DNA of 64,000 nt from an uncultured Olsenella sp. (GTDB taxonomy: Bacteria > Actinomycetota > Coriobacteriia > Coriobacteriales > Atopobiaceae): the NCBI GenBank assembly GCA_900314535.1, contig OMVT01000002.1:1-64000 (forward strand). The letters run 5' to 3'. Positions within the stretch are counted from its first letter, which is position 1. Each line of letters starts with the position of its first letter. The notes beneath the pieces are model-generated. The model was not told where the DNA came from. It did no database searches and saw only the letters and a program-made list of their open reading frames with translations. A program made the position numbers and the translations under genes. Positions 43,319-52,190 of this stretch are shown in pieces.

Positions 43319-44020
43319 ATGCAGGCTGCAATCGTCGACGATTCAAGTCTCGACAGGGACAATCTCGTCCGCTATATCGATGAGTACGCAAAGAGCCATG
43401 ATGCCGATATCGAGCCCATCGCATTTCCGGATGCCACTTCCTTTCTGCGGGAGGATTCATCCCAGTTCTCTCTTGTGTTCTTCGATATAGACATGCCAGG
43501 CATATCCGGCATGGAAGCCGCAAGGCTTCTGCGCAGCGTGAATCCCGATATCACGATCGTCTTCGTCACGAGCATGCCGCAATATGCCCTCGAAGGCTAC
43601 GAAGTGGAGGCCGCCGACTATCTGGTCAAGCCGATCTCCTACCCGACCTTCTCGCTCAAGCTGACGAGGGCTTTGGCCCGCGTCCAAGAACGCTCGGAGC
43701 AGTCTCTTGTCATCAAGACTGCTGATGGCATGGTGATCCTCCCGATCCGCGATGTGCTCTACATCGAATCGCATGGCCACTACCTCATGTATCACACCGC
43801 TCATGAGACCTACCGCACACGCGAGACCATGACGGCATGCGAGAAGAAGCTCGAAAGCTCAGGATTCGCCCGCTGCAACAGCTACTACCTTGTGAACCTC
43901 AAGCAGGTCAAGGCAATCTCAGGTTCCAGCGTAAAGGTCGGCGCAGCCGAGCTCGCTATGAGCAGGTCGAGGCGCGAGGCCTTCACCGAGGCCTTCATTG
44001 CCTGTGCGGGAGGTATCTGA
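43319..44020 (+). CDS. LytTR-type response regulator
   Basis: 233 aa. Receiver domain (residues 1-120) with acidic pair DD near 7-8, phospho-acceptor D56 in LVFFDIDMPG, VTS and the lysine in VKPIS. A LytTR DNA-binding domain follows (IRDVLYIESHGHYLMYHT, FARCNSYYLVNLKQVKAISG). GGGG lies before the ATG. It is followed one base later by a histidine-kinase-like gene and is divergent from the GH3 gene, the probable target. Confidence 0.92.
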   Translation: MQAAIVDDSSLDRDNLVRYIDEYAKSHDADIEPIAFPDATSFLREDSSQFSLVFFDIDMPGISGMEAARLLRSVNPDITIVFVTSMPQYALEGYEVEAADYLVKPISYPTFSLKLTRALARVQERSEQSLVIKTADGMVILPIRDVLYIESHGHYLMYHTAHETYRTRETMTACEKKLESSGFARCNSYYLVNLKQVKAISGSSVKVGAAELAMSRSRREAFTEAFIACAGGI

Positions 44021-44021
44021 C

Positions 44022-45320
44022 GTGGCTGCCTTCCTTGCTGCTGCAACCCCTCTCGCTATCTTCGAGGAGCTTCGCTTCGTCTGGGAATACCTTGCCGCTG
44101 CCTTTGTCCTGCTTGCTATCCAGGCAGAGCCGAAGCCTAAGGCCGCACTCAAGGCTGCGGGCCTCATTGCAGGCTTCTCTTTCGTCTCGCTTGGCTATTT
44201 CCCCTTCAGGGAATTCGTTGTCTCGGCAGCGCTGCCCAATGCCATGAACGTCCTCTGGTACCTATCGCTTGTGTTTGCTATGACGTTCTCGCTGCAGTGC
44301 TGCTTCCGTATAGGCCTGACCGATCTTCTCTGGAGTGCAGCCACTGCCTACACGACCCAGCACATTGTCTACATCGTGGTGCATGAATGGCTTGCGCTCT
44401 GGATATGGCCAAGCCTCACCCGGAATCTTGCGCTCTATTTCTGTCTGAGCGCCTTTGCCTGCATCGTCTGGTACACAGCTGTCCGGCTGATATTCAGGGA
44501 TGTCCTCTCCAGGACCGGAGGACGGCTTCTCGAAGACGAACCCTACGGCGTGCTCGGAGCTTCTGCCCTTCTGGCCATGCTTTTCCTCTGCACCTTTGGC
44601 TTCCAAGGGCTGTTCCAGCAGGATGATTCTCGCCTCAGATCCGTATGGATGAGCCTTCTGGTCTGCATCATGGTGCTTTCGCTTCAATACATGGCCTGCC
44701 AGAAGGTCATCTCTTCGCGGGAAGCGCGGGCAAGCGAGCAGATACTTGCCGATGCGCAATCCAGTCTCGATCTTTCCCATGCCCTCTTCGAACGGCTGGG
44801 CAGCCTCATGCACGATGTGCGGCATATTGTCGCGGGTGTGCGTGCAGAGCAGACCGAAGGATTGGGAGGATATCTCGACCGTGTCGAGAAGAATCTCAGA
44901 AGCTACGATGCAACGCTCCGGACGCACAGCGAAGCCATCAATGCAGCGCTTGCAAAGATGGAGCTGCTCTGCGGGCAGCAGGACATCACGCTTGCGTGCA
45001 TGGCAGGCAGGATTGATGGCGGGGCACTCCGCAGCACAGACCTCTATGCATTGGTCACGGGCATTGGACGCCTTGCGATGCTTGTTGCCAGCCGAGGCAA
45101 GAATCAAGAAGAACGGGCCATAGACCTTTCGCTGAAGCAGCACGGCGGGATGCTCTTCATCTCATGCGATATGCCTATCCCCGCCTCAGCAGAGAAGCTC
45201 TCAGCCCTCGAAGACTTCCAGGCTGTGAAACGTCTTGCCACTCAGCATGGAGGCTCTTTGATTGTCATGAGCGAAGGCGGACTCACTACGCTCCGTCTGG
45301 CGGTAGCGCCAGGCTGCTAG
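44022..45320 (+). CDS. AgrC-like membrane sensor kinase with degenerate ATPase domain
   Basis: 432 aa. About six or seven membrane segments (residues 1-225), a dimerisation helix with the H-box LMHDVRHIVAG, and a GHKL-sized C-terminus. GTG start at 44022 with GGGAGG at 8 nt, 1 nt after the regulator stop; a TTG at 43998 is less likely. Where AgrC-type kinases have an asparagine box (LLGNLLDNAIEA type) this protein reads DLYALVTGIGRLAMLVA, and no GxG box is visible near the end. ATP binding may be lost, so it might sense without phosphorylating or use another kinase. Confidence 0.85.
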   Translation: MAAFLAAATPLAIFEELRFVWEYLAAAFVLLAIQAEPKPKAALKAAGLIAGFSFVSLGYFPFREFVVSAALPNAMNVLWYLSLVFAMTFSLQCCFRIGLTDLLWSAATAYTTQHIVYIVVHEWLALWIWPSLTRNLALYFCLSAFACIVWYTAVRLIFRDVLSRTGGRLLEDEPYGVLGASALLAMLFLCTFGFQGLFQQDDSRLRSVWMSLLVCIMVLSLQYMACQKVISSREARASEQILADAQSSLDLSHALFERLGSLMHDVRHIVAGVRAEQTEGLGGYLDRVEKNLRSYDATLRTHSEAINAALAKMELLCGQQDITLACMAGRIDGGALRSTDLYALVTGIGRLAMLVASRGKNQEERAIDLSLKQHGGMLFISCDMPIPASAEKLSALEDFQAVKRLATQHGGSLIVMSEGGLTTLRLAVAPGC

Positions 45321-45958
45321 ACCCTGAATGATGGGAACTCCTCGAGCTGCTCATCTGCCTCTGAGGTGTCCTGCACAATGCTTGCGCCCCGATACCCCAT
45401 CACATAGAGCCCCGCAGCCTTGGCGGCATGGATGCCGACAGGAGAATCCTCGACGGCGATGGAGTCTTTCGCATCCTTTCCCAAGAGCCTCAGCGCCAGA
45501 AGATAGGGATCGGGCTCTGGCTTGTGATGCTCGCACATGTCCCCTGTGACAATCACGTCAAAGCAGGACGTAAGATGGAGCCTGTCGAGCGCAAAGAGGA
45601 TGGAGGAAGCTGCTGTCGTAGAGACCAAGCCCGTCGGGATATGGCGGGCACGAAGGTCTTTCAGGACATCCAGAAGGCCTGCTTCTGCCTCGAGCGGGAA
45701 ATCACGGTAGATGCAGGTGTTGTCACGGCGCTTTGCAAAGAACTCCTGCGCCGTGACCGTGAGGCCATACCTCCTGAAAAGTGCCGGGATGGACTCAAGC
45801 CCCGTCGTGCCGACAAGCGACTGCATCTCCTCTTTCGTGGGATTGATGCCGTAGAGCTCATACACCTCTCTGTCGAGCTCTATGCCATACCTCTCGGTAT
45901 CGGCACAGACGCCGTCGAAGTCGAAGAGGACGCATGCGGGCGTATCCGGCTTTATCAT
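45317..45958 (-). CDS. HAD family hydrolase, beta-phosphoglucomutase-like
   Basis: 213 aa. HAD motif I VLFDFDGVCADTE (residues 10-22), helical cap domain, motif II VSTTAASS, motif III lysine in HHKPEPDPYLLAL and motif IV VEDSPVGIHAAKAAG. Small sugar phosphates are the usual substrates of this subgroup. GGAG lies 7 nt before the ATG. Its stop codon overlaps that of the convergent sensor-kinase gene by 4 nt. Next upstream on its strand, 36 nt away, is the DUF3825 gene, so the two may be co-transcribed. Confidence 0.9.
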   Translation of the reverse strand: MIKPDTPACVLFDFDGVCADTERYGIELDREVYELYGINPTKEEMQSLVGTTGLESIPALFRRYGLTVTAQEFFAKRRDNTCIYRDFPLEAEAGLLDVLKDLRARHIPTGLVSTTAASSILFALDRLHLTSCFDVIVTGDMCEHHKPEPDPYLLALRLLGKDAKDSIAVEDSPVGIHAAKAAGLYVMGYRGASIVQDTSEADEQLEEFPSFRV

Positions 45959-45994
45959 CAGTCTCTCTCCTATCTTTCCACTCGGGCTCAAGTC

Positions 45995-46921
45995 TCACTT
46001 CACGAAGCAGGCATCGAGCCATTCGGATCCAGGACATGCAATCAGGCGCGCATCCTTGTATGCCATCTCTGCCGTCAGTATCGTCTGGCCGATGTAGCGG
46101 CCCGACTGCGTCCGCTCGAGCACGAGCGCGATATCGGGCTGCTCGTCCTCTGTGAGGTCGAGCGGCAGAAGCAGGCTCACACAGTCTCTGGCAGGATAGT
46201 AGATAGGCACCGCCCACCTCCAGTTCCAGGCAACCTGCTTGACCGACAGCCTGATAGCAGCATCAAGCCGGTCCTTCAGGCGCCGGAAGCGCAGCTGGTC
46301 GGCATCCAGAAGCTTTGCAAGCGCATCGAAGGCATCCCTGCGCGCATCTTTCTCCTTCGCTGCAAACGCGCGCTTCGTGCATGCCAGCTCTTCCTCATTG
46401 TCTGCAAGCTCGCGCACGAGGAAGGCCTCAGGCAGCCGGTCGATATTGCCGATCAGGATATGGCCATAGTCAGGCGTCGGCACCTGGTCCACGTCGTAGA
46501 GCACATCCTCTGCCTTGAAGAGATAGCGCGCACGCTCCGGCAGGTCGTGGAAGCTCCTGAGCAGCCTGTCGCCGAGCCTGTCTGCTCCTGCCGCAGCGAA
46601 GCCTTCGAGATACCAGGGCTGCCTGTCCGGAATCCTGTTCGGCGTGAAGCAGGCAAAGATGTCCTCATACGATTCATCGACAAGGCCGGTATTGAAGGCG
46701 CAGAAATCTTCATCATCGCTGATGAGGACCTTGCCCTCACGCTCGAGGCGAAGGAACGTGAAGCGCAGATAGTCGCTCAGGATCTCGTAGCGGCGAGGCC
46801 CTGTTCCGGCGAAGTCCCACCGCTCAGGCAGGGTCATCTGTGCCAGACGCGCAGAGGTCTCTCCCCACTCGCCGAGATAGGCGAAATCAAAGAGCGAAAT
46901 CTCGTCCCGGCCCTTCTCCAT
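45995..46921 (-). CDS. DUF3825 domain protein
   Basis: 308 aa, soluble. ISLFDFAYLGEWGETSARLAQMTLPERWDFAG at the start, CAFNTGLVDESYEDIFACFTPN near residue 85, and ERARYLFKAEDVLYDVDQVPTPDYGHIL and WRWAVPIYYPARDCVSLLLPLDL later are the conserved blocks of DUF3825, a domain of unknown function sometimes joined to RNA-binding or nuclease domains. Here it stands alone. AGGAG lies 6 nt before the ATG. No metal or nucleotide motif is clear. Confidence 0.85.
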   Translation of the reverse strand: MEKGRDEISLFDFAYLGEWGETSARLAQMTLPERWDFAGTGPRRYEILSDYLRFTFLRLEREGKVLISDDEDFCAFNTGLVDESYEDIFACFTPNRIPDRQPWYLEGFAAAGADRLGDRLLRSFHDLPERARYLFKAEDVLYDVDQVPTPDYGHILIGNIDRLPEAFLVRELADNEEELACTKRAFAAKEKDARRDAFDALAKLLDADQLRFRRLKDRLDAAIRLSVKQVAWNWRWAVPIYYPARDCVSLLLPLDLTEDEQPDIALVLERTQSGRYIGQTILTAEMAYKDARLIACPGSEWLDACFVK

Positions 46922-46993
46922 CGGCTGCTCCTCTCTGCACATCAGCCTTCTTCTGTATCATACGCCTGTGAGAGCATCCGATGGAATTGAGCG

Positions 46994-48295
46994 CTACACG
47001 AACCCCAGGCCGACCTTCATCTTGAGGATGCGGCGGATGGAGTCATCGATCCTGTCCTCGGAGATGTCTCCTGCCTCCACAGCGCTGAGCACAGCCGCAT
47101 AGGCCCGGTCGAAATCGCTTGGCATGAGCAGCATATCGACACCGGCATCGAGCGCTGAGAGTACAATCTCCTCGATCGTGTAATCCTGTACGATGGCACC
47201 CATCTCGAGCGAGTCGGTGATGATGACACCGTCAAAACCAAGACGATCGCGGAGCATGTCGGTCACGACTTCCCTCGAGATGGAAGCAGGTGCATACGTG
47301 CCTGTGATATTGGGACAGGAGAGGTGACCGACCATGATCATGGGGACACCGGCCGCGATGGCAGCCTGGAAGGGCTTGAGCTCCTCTTCTGCCATCTCGT
47401 CTGCCGTCTTCTCGGAGACGATAGGCTCGGTCTCCGAGTCGCCGACCGCACCCCCTATGCCCGGGAAGTGCTTCGCGCAGCACCCGATGCCGGAAGAGAC
47501 GAAGCCCTCGACCTGCGCTGCCACCATAGGAGCGACAGTGGCAGCAGTCGTTCCGAACGAACGCTGTGCCATCGTGTAGCTGTCCGGGTTGTTGCAGATG
47601 TCAGCATCTGGTGCGAAGTCGAGATTGAAGCCGAGTGGCAGGAGATAGCCCGCAATCGTCTCCGCCACGTCCCGTGCTGCCGAGACGTCGCCGGCATCGC
47701 CGATAGCGCGCATGTCGCCGACATTGGCAATGCCGAAGCCAGGAGTTCCGCCGATACGCGAGACCGTGCCGCCTTCCTCGTCGGTAGAGCACAGAAGCGG
47801 TATGCCGCAGGCATCCTTCGAATACGTCTTCAGGGCGGAGAGCATCTGGACTGTCTGGTCCGTATCCTCGAGATTCTTTCCGAAGAAGCACATGCCACCT
47901 ACGGGATAGGCCTGGAGTGCCTGCTGCGCCTCCGAACCTGCTTCCGTCATCGTATCCGAGACAAGGCTTTCGGGCCTCAGGAAGAAGAGCTGGCTTACCT
48001 TCTGCTCTGTCGTGAGGCCACCCAAGAGCTCCTCTATATGTTGTGCCGCAAGCTCCTCAGCCGTTGGCTCGGGAGCTGCCTCTTCCTGCGTCCCGGCATC
48101 GGTGCTGTCTGTTGCAGCAGGTCTCTCCTGCGTATCTGAAGCTGCGTCTGCAGCGTCATCCGTCTTGCCGCAGCCGGAGCATCCGGCTACGCCGAGCATT
48201 GCGAGGCCTGCCGCAAGGCCAAGCGCTCCCCTCCTTGTCATGGCACACCCTCTGCCGGCATTGCCGATATCTTCCTTGCTGTTTCTGGGCTCCAT
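46994..48295 (-). CDS. GH3 beta-N-acetylhexosaminidase-like lipoprotein (NagZ type)
   Basis: 433 aa. Tat-like lipoprotein signal TRRGALGLAAGLAMLGVAGCSGC, an acidic linker (residues about 45-80), then a GH3 TIM barrel: QLFFLRPESL, VGGMCFFGKNL, CSTDEEGGTVSRIG, NLDFAPDADI, the NagZ signature CCAKHFPGIGG with the catalytic His, and nucleophile Asp in VIITDSLEMGAI. Acts outside the membrane on N-acetylglucosamine-containing wall or host glycans. AGGAGG lies 6 nt before the ATG. Confidence 0.92.
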   Translation of the reverse strand: MEPRNSKEDIGNAGRGCAMTRRGALGLAAGLAMLGVAGCSGCGKTDDAADAASDTQERPAATDSTDAGTQEEAAPEPTAEELAAQHIEELLGGLTTEQKVSQLFFLRPESLVSDTMTEAGSEAQQALQAYPVGGMCFFGKNLEDTDQTVQMLSALKTYSKDACGIPLLCSTDEEGGTVSRIGGTPGFGIANVGDMRAIGDAGDVSAARDVAETIAGYLLPLGFNLDFAPDADICNNPDSYTMAQRSFGTTAATVAPMVAAQVEGFVSSGIGCCAKHFPGIGGAVGDSETEPIVSEKTADEMAEEELKPFQAAIAAGVPMIMVGHLSCPNITGTYAPASISREVVTDMLRDRLGFDGVIITDSLEMGAIVQDYTIEEIVLSALDAGVDMLLMPSDFDRAYAAVLSAVEAGDISEDRIDDSIRRILKMKVGLGFV

Positions 48296-48588
48296 TGGCG
48301 CCTCCTTGTCCGGACAGCGCGCCCGCACCCGCCCTGCCGCTATCAGGTCCCTCTTCTGTTACCCGCCCGTTCAGCATTCGCAGCATGAGGAAGGCCCTTT
48401 TCAGCAGGCAACATTCAGAATTATGAAGATAGCTCTTTTCTGAACGCCGCGCAGCACCGGATGAATGGTTAATGCATCAGAGAGAATATCCCCGCTATCT
48501 TTCCTGGATATAGCCAGCTGTCTGAAAGATTCATTGCAGAACAGTACCTCTTCGGCCAATGGTTGAATACTTAATGCCACTACGGCGG

Positions 48589-48653
48589 TATAAATAACGC
48601 ACTATCTCTTTTGCCATGGCTTCCGAGACAGGGGAGCATGATTTGCGGAAGCC
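48589..48653 (+). promoter_or_regulatory. Promoter and leader hairpin of the amino-acid ABC operon
   Basis: A good -10, TATAAAT, lies at 48589-48595; a -35 is less clear (TTGAAT at about 20 bp). The transcript would begin with a stem GGCTTCCG (48618-48625) / CGGAAGCC (48646-48653) 27 nt before the first start codon. Upstream, GATGAATGGTTAATGCATC (near 48457-48475) is a rough dyad and could be an amino-acid regulator site. Confidence 0.45.
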
Positions 48654-48679
48654 AGAACAATGAAAAGAAAGGCACTGAC

Positions 48680-49681
48680 ATGCGCAAGCTTGACAATCTT
48701 CTTCTCACCAGGCGCCAGGCACTCGCAGCAGGAGCTGGCACCATTGCAGCAGCAGGCCTCTTCGGCCTTGCAGCCTGCGATTCTTCTGACACCTCTTCGA
48801 GCACCGCGTCTTCATCCTCGTCCTCGAGCTCGTCCGACACGTCGAGCGCATCGACCGACCTCGATATCGACGCCTATGACTCCCTGATTGCTGGCGGCGC
48901 CACCGCAGACGACGCAACGATCTCCGCAAATGCCTGGGCCAAGAAGATCAAGGATGCCGGCACGTTCCGCGTCGGCGGCACCCGCACCTCCACCCTCTTC
49001 AGCCTCCTGAACGAGACGGACAACAAGGTCCGCGGCTTCGATGCCGGCCTCTATCAGCTCCTGGCCCGCTACATCCTGGGCGACGAGACGAAGCTCGACC
49101 TCACGCAGGTCACATCCGATACCCGCGAGTCCGTGCTCCAGAACGACCAGGTCGACGCCGTATTTGCAACCTACTCGATTACGGACAGCCGCAAGAAGGT
49201 CATCTCCTTCGCAGGCCCCTACTTCGTCTCCCAGCAGGCCATCCTGGTCCTCGCAGACAACACCGATATCAACAGCGTCGATGACCTCGCCGGCAAGAAC
49301 GTGGCTGTCCAGTCTGGCTCCACGAGTCCCAGCATCGTGAGCGAGCTTGCCCCTGATGCCAAGCAGCAGGAGTTCAGCACCGACGAGGAGGCACGCCGGG
49401 CTCTCGAGCAGGGACGTGTCGATGCCTACGTGATCGACGAGACGCTCCAGATGGGCTCTGTCGTCAAGAACCCGGGCAAGTACCGCATCGCCGGCGACCC
49501 GTTCGGTCCGGACGATCCTTACGGCATTGGCCTCCCGCTCGACTCCGACGGCGTCGATTTCGTCAACGCATGGCTCAAGAGCATAGAGGATGACGGAACG
49601 TGGGAGCAGCTCTGGAAGATCGCTATCGGCGACCGCACGGGCCTCGACAACGCCCCCGAGCCTCCTGCCATCGAGGCATAG
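48680..49681 (+). CDS. Amino-acid ABC transporter substrate-binding lipoprotein (glutamate type)
   Basis: 333 aa. Twin-arginine lipoprotein signal LTRRQALAAGAGTIAAAGLFGLAAC, a Ser/Thr-rich linker, then a family-3 periplasmic-binding fold: FRVGGTRTSTLFSLLN, RGFDAGLYQLLARYIL, VTSDTRESVLQNDQVDAVFATYSITDSRKKVISFAGPYF and GIGLPLDSDGVDFVNAWL. Similar to GluB/GlnH proteins that bind glutamate, glutamine or aspartate. AAAGG lies 8 nt before the ATG. Followed by two permeases and an ATPase. Confidence 0.92.
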   Translation: MRKLDNLLLTRRQALAAGAGTIAAAGLFGLAACDSSDTSSSTASSSSSSSSSDTSSASTDLDIDAYDSLIAGGATADDATISANAWAKKIKDAGTFRVGGTRTSTLFSLLNETDNKVRGFDAGLYQLLARYILGDETKLDLTQVTSDTRESVLQNDQVDAVFATYSITDSRKKVISFAGPYFVSQQAILVLADNTDINSVDDLAGKNVAVQSGSTSPSIVSELAPDAKQQEFSTDEEARRALEQGRVDAYVIDETLQMGSVVKNPGKYRIAGDPFGPDDPYGIGLPLDSDGVDFVNAWLKSIEDDGTWEQLWKIAIGDRTGLDNAPEPPAIEA

Positions 49682-49719
49682 GCACCCTATCCAGCATATT
49701 TCCTGGCTGTTAGCACACT

Positions 49720-49754
49720 ATGAGGTTTCCGCTGCACCCGGGCGGAAACCTCAT
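49720..49754 (+). terminator. Intercistronic hairpin after the binding-protein gene
   Basis: 12-bp stem ATGAGGTTTCCG / CGGAAACCTCAT, 38 nt after the stop codon and 58 nt before the permease start. It is not followed by a T run. A stem here typically protects the abundant binding-protein mRNA or limits read-through, so that more binding protein is made than permease. Confidence 0.7.
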
Positions 49755-49812
49755 ACTTATAGAGACACGCCTTCTTCCAGAAGGCACCTCACAGAAAGGA
49801 AGGAGAGGATGC

Positions 49813-50472
49813 ATGAGCTTCGCTGAGCTCTGGAGCGCCTATGGCTCGGACTACATCACGGCCCTTCTCACGACCTGGCAGCTTACCGCCATCTCGTTCG
49901 TCTTCGTGATGCTGCTCTCTGTCATCATCACGATCATGCGTGTCTGCCCGATCAAGCCTCTGCGCGTCGTAGGCGACCTCTATGTGCAGATCTTCCGCAA
50001 CATCCCCGGCATCTCGCTTCTGATCATCTGCGTCTATGCACTGCCGTATCTCAAGGTCCTTCTGTCCTACCGCGACTGCGTGATCATTGCGACGATCCTT
50101 CTGGGCTCTGCCTTCGGGTCGGAGAACTTCATGAGCGGCATCAATACGATCGGCGTCGGCCAGATCGAGGCAGCACGCTCCATCGGCCTCACGTTCACGC
50201 AGATCCTGCGCCGCATCGTGATTCCCCAGGCCCTGCGCTCGTCCGTGCTGCCGATGACAAACCTGCTCATCGCCGTCATGCTGACGACAGCACTCGGCTC
50301 CCAGGTCCCGCTCGATCCCAATGAGCTCACCGGCATCGTCTCGACGATCAACACCCAGGTCGCTGGCGGCATTGCCACGTTCTTCATCTCCGCGCTCGGC
50401 TATGCCCTGACCGCTCTTGCTATCGGCTTTGTCGGCAATGCAATCGACAAGAAAGCGAGGATCCTGAGATGA
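49813..50472 (+). CDS. Amino-acid ABC transporter permease (first)
   Basis: 219 aa, five membrane segments, HisM/GluC type. It has TTWQLTAISFVFVMLLSVII and the EAA loop EAARSIGLTFTQILRRIVIPQALRSSVLPMTN that contacts the ATPase. ATG at 49813 with AGAGG at 5 nt; an open extension to 49720 runs through the hairpin. Its stop overlaps the next permease start (ATGA). Confidence 0.93.
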   Translation: MSFAELWSAYGSDYITALLTTWQLTAISFVFVMLLSVIITIMRVCPIKPLRVVGDLYVQIFRNIPGISLLIICVYALPYLKVLLSYRDCVIIATILLGSAFGSENFMSGINTIGVGQIEAARSIGLTFTQILRRIVIPQALRSSVLPMTNLLIAVMLTTALGSQVPLDPNELTGIVSTINTQVAGGIATFFISALGYALTALAIGFVGNAIDKKARILR

Positions 50473-51314
50473 GTGCCACGACTGTCTCCATGCGCGACGC
50501 CCTCTACGAGGCACCCGGTCCCAAGACCCGTCGCCGCATCCGCATCTGGACGGCCATAGCGCTTGTCCTCGTCGCCCTGGGCATCTTCGCGATCGTCCAG
50601 CGCTTCTATGTCACAGGCCAGCTCGCCCCGAAATACTGGGCCTTCTTCACGCGCTGGACGACCTGGCGTTTCCTGCTCCAGGGATTTGTCGGCACGGTCG
50701 AGGTCGCTGTCACGGCAGGCATCATCGCCCTTGCTCTCGGCCTTCTCCTCATGATGGGCCGCATCAGCGAGAACAAGATCCTGGCCGGCATCTGCCATGT
50801 GATCATCAACTTCTTCCGTGGCGTCCCGAGCCTGCTTCTGATCTACTTCTTCTTCCTGGTCATCCCCCAGTACGGCATCAAGATGTCCTCGTTCTGGATG
50901 ATCACGCTGCCGGTCGCGCTTGCTGCCTCAGGTGTCCTGGCCGAGGTCTTCCGTGCCGGCATGTACGCCGTGCCGAAGGGCCAGACGGAGGCTGCCCTCT
51001 CTCTCGGCATGAGCCCGCTCCATGTGAAGCTCAAGATCGTGTTCCCGCAAGCCATCCGCATGGTCATACCGTCGCTCATCTCGCAGCTGGTCGTTGTCGT
51101 GAAGGACACGACCGTCGCCTACGTCGTGTCGTTCCCCGACCTCCTGCAGAATGCGCGTGTCCTCATCACGAACTACGATGCACTCGTCTCCACCTACTTC
51201 GTGGTTGCAATCATCTACATCCTCATCAATTACGGCATCAACCAGTTCGCCATCTCCCTCGCCCGGAAGCAGGGCTCCTCGATCGTGGCCCGCACGAACG
51301 AGAATCCCGTCTAG
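50469..51314 (+). CDS. Amino-acid ABC transporter permease (second)
   Basis: 281 aa, GluD type, with an N-terminal cytoplasmic stretch of about 25 residues and then five or six membrane segments. EAA loop: EAALSLGMSPLHVKLKIVFPQAIRMVIPSLISQLVVVVKDTTVAYVVS. FFRGVPSLLLIYFFF is the usual conserved segment. Start overlaps the first permease by 4 nt, so translation is coupled. Confidence 0.93.
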   Translation: MSATTVSMRDALYEAPGPKTRRRIRIWTAIALVLVALGIFAIVQRFYVTGQLAPKYWAFFTRWTTWRFLLQGFVGTVEVAVTAGIIALALGLLLMMGRISENKILAGICHVIINFFRGVPSLLLIYFFFLVIPQYGIKMSSFWMITLPVALAASGVLAEVFRAGMYAVPKGQTEAALSLGMSPLHVKLKIVFPQAIRMVIPSLISQLVVVVKDTTVAYVVSFPDLLQNARVLITNYDALVSTYFVVAIIYILINYGINQFAISLARKQGSSIVARTNENPV

Positions 51315-51353
51315 CAGGAAGATAGGCAGACATTGGCAATGGATAGGAGCCAT

Positions 51354-52109
51354 ATGGATACACAGGCAGCCTCTGCGCCCGTCATCGAGCTCAGGCATGT
51401 CGAGAAGCACTACGGAGACCTCCATGTCCTGAAGGACATCAATCTCTCCGTCCACAAGGGCGAGGTCGTCGTCGTGATCGGCCCTTCCGGTTCGGGCAAG
51501 TCGACGCTCTGCCGCACGATCAACCGCCTCGAGACCATCGATTCAGGCGAGATCTTAATCGAAGGCAAGCCTCTTCCCCAGGAAGGCAAGGAGCTCGCTG
51601 CAATGCGTGCCGACCTCGGCATGGTGTTCCAGCAGTTCAACCTCTTCGCGCACATGACAATCTTGGACAACGTGACCTTGGGTCCCATCGATGTCCTGCA
51701 TGAGCCGAAGGAGCAGGCCAAGAAGGAGGCCATGGACCTCCTGGCACGCGTCGGCGTGGCCGAGCAGGCAGGAAAGGTCCCCGCCCAGCTCTCCGGTGGC
51801 CAGCAGCAGCGTGTCGCGATTGCCCGCTCCCTTGCGATGCATCCGAAGGCCATGCTCTTCGACGAGCCGACATCTGCCCTCGACCCCGAGATGATCAACG
51901 AGGTCCTGGACGTTATGGTCGAGCTTGCAAAGCAGGGAATGACGATGATCGTCGTGACGCACGAGATGGGCTTTGCCCGCCGCGTTGCTGACCGCGTCGT
52001 CTTCATGGCAGACGGCCAGATTGTCGAGGAAGGCACACCTGACGAGTTCTTCGAGCATCCGAAGAGCCAGCGTGCCCGCGACTTCCTCGACTCCATCATG
52101 GGCCACTAG
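51354..52109 (+). CDS. Amino-acid ABC transporter ATP-binding protein
   Basis: 251 aa. Walker [11 protein letters not shown]-loop [13 protein letters not shown], signature [15 protein letters not shown], Walker [15 protein letters not shown], switch His in [10 protein letters not shown]: all intact, in the polar amino-acid (GlnQ/GluA) subgroup. ATG at 51354 with AGGAG at 6 nt. Completes an operon of binding protein, two permeases and ATPase. Confidence 0.95.
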   Translation: MDTQAASAPVIELRHVEKHYGDLHVLKDINLSVHKGEVVVVIGPSGSGKSTLCRTINRLETIDSGEILIEGKPLPQEGKELAAMRADLGMVFQQFNLFAHMTILDNVTLGPIDVLHEPKEQAKKEAMDLLARVGVAEQAGKVPAQLSGGQQQRVAIARSLAMHPKAMLFDEPTSALDPEMINEVLDVMVELAKQGMTMIVVTHEMGFARRVADRVVFMADGQIVEEGTPDEFFEHPKSQRARDFLDSIMGH

Positions 52110-52136
52110 CCAGGATATCCCGCACTGCACATCTGG

Positions 52137-52168
52137 CACCCCGCATCAGCCGCAAACGATGCGGGGTG
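52137..52168 (+). terminator. Hairpin after the ABC operon
   Basis: 11-bp stem CACCCCGCATC / GATGCGGGGTG, 28 nt after the ATPase stop and 22 nt before the peptidase C26 start. TCCTCATG follows; partial read-through to the next gene is possible. Confidence 0.65.
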
Positions 52169-52190
52169 TCCTCATGAAAGGTCCTTTTCC

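Noticed and set aside
45428-46990. 520-codon open frame antisense to the HAD and DUF3825 genes
   Set aside because: Spans two well-supported genes on the other strand and has no motifs.
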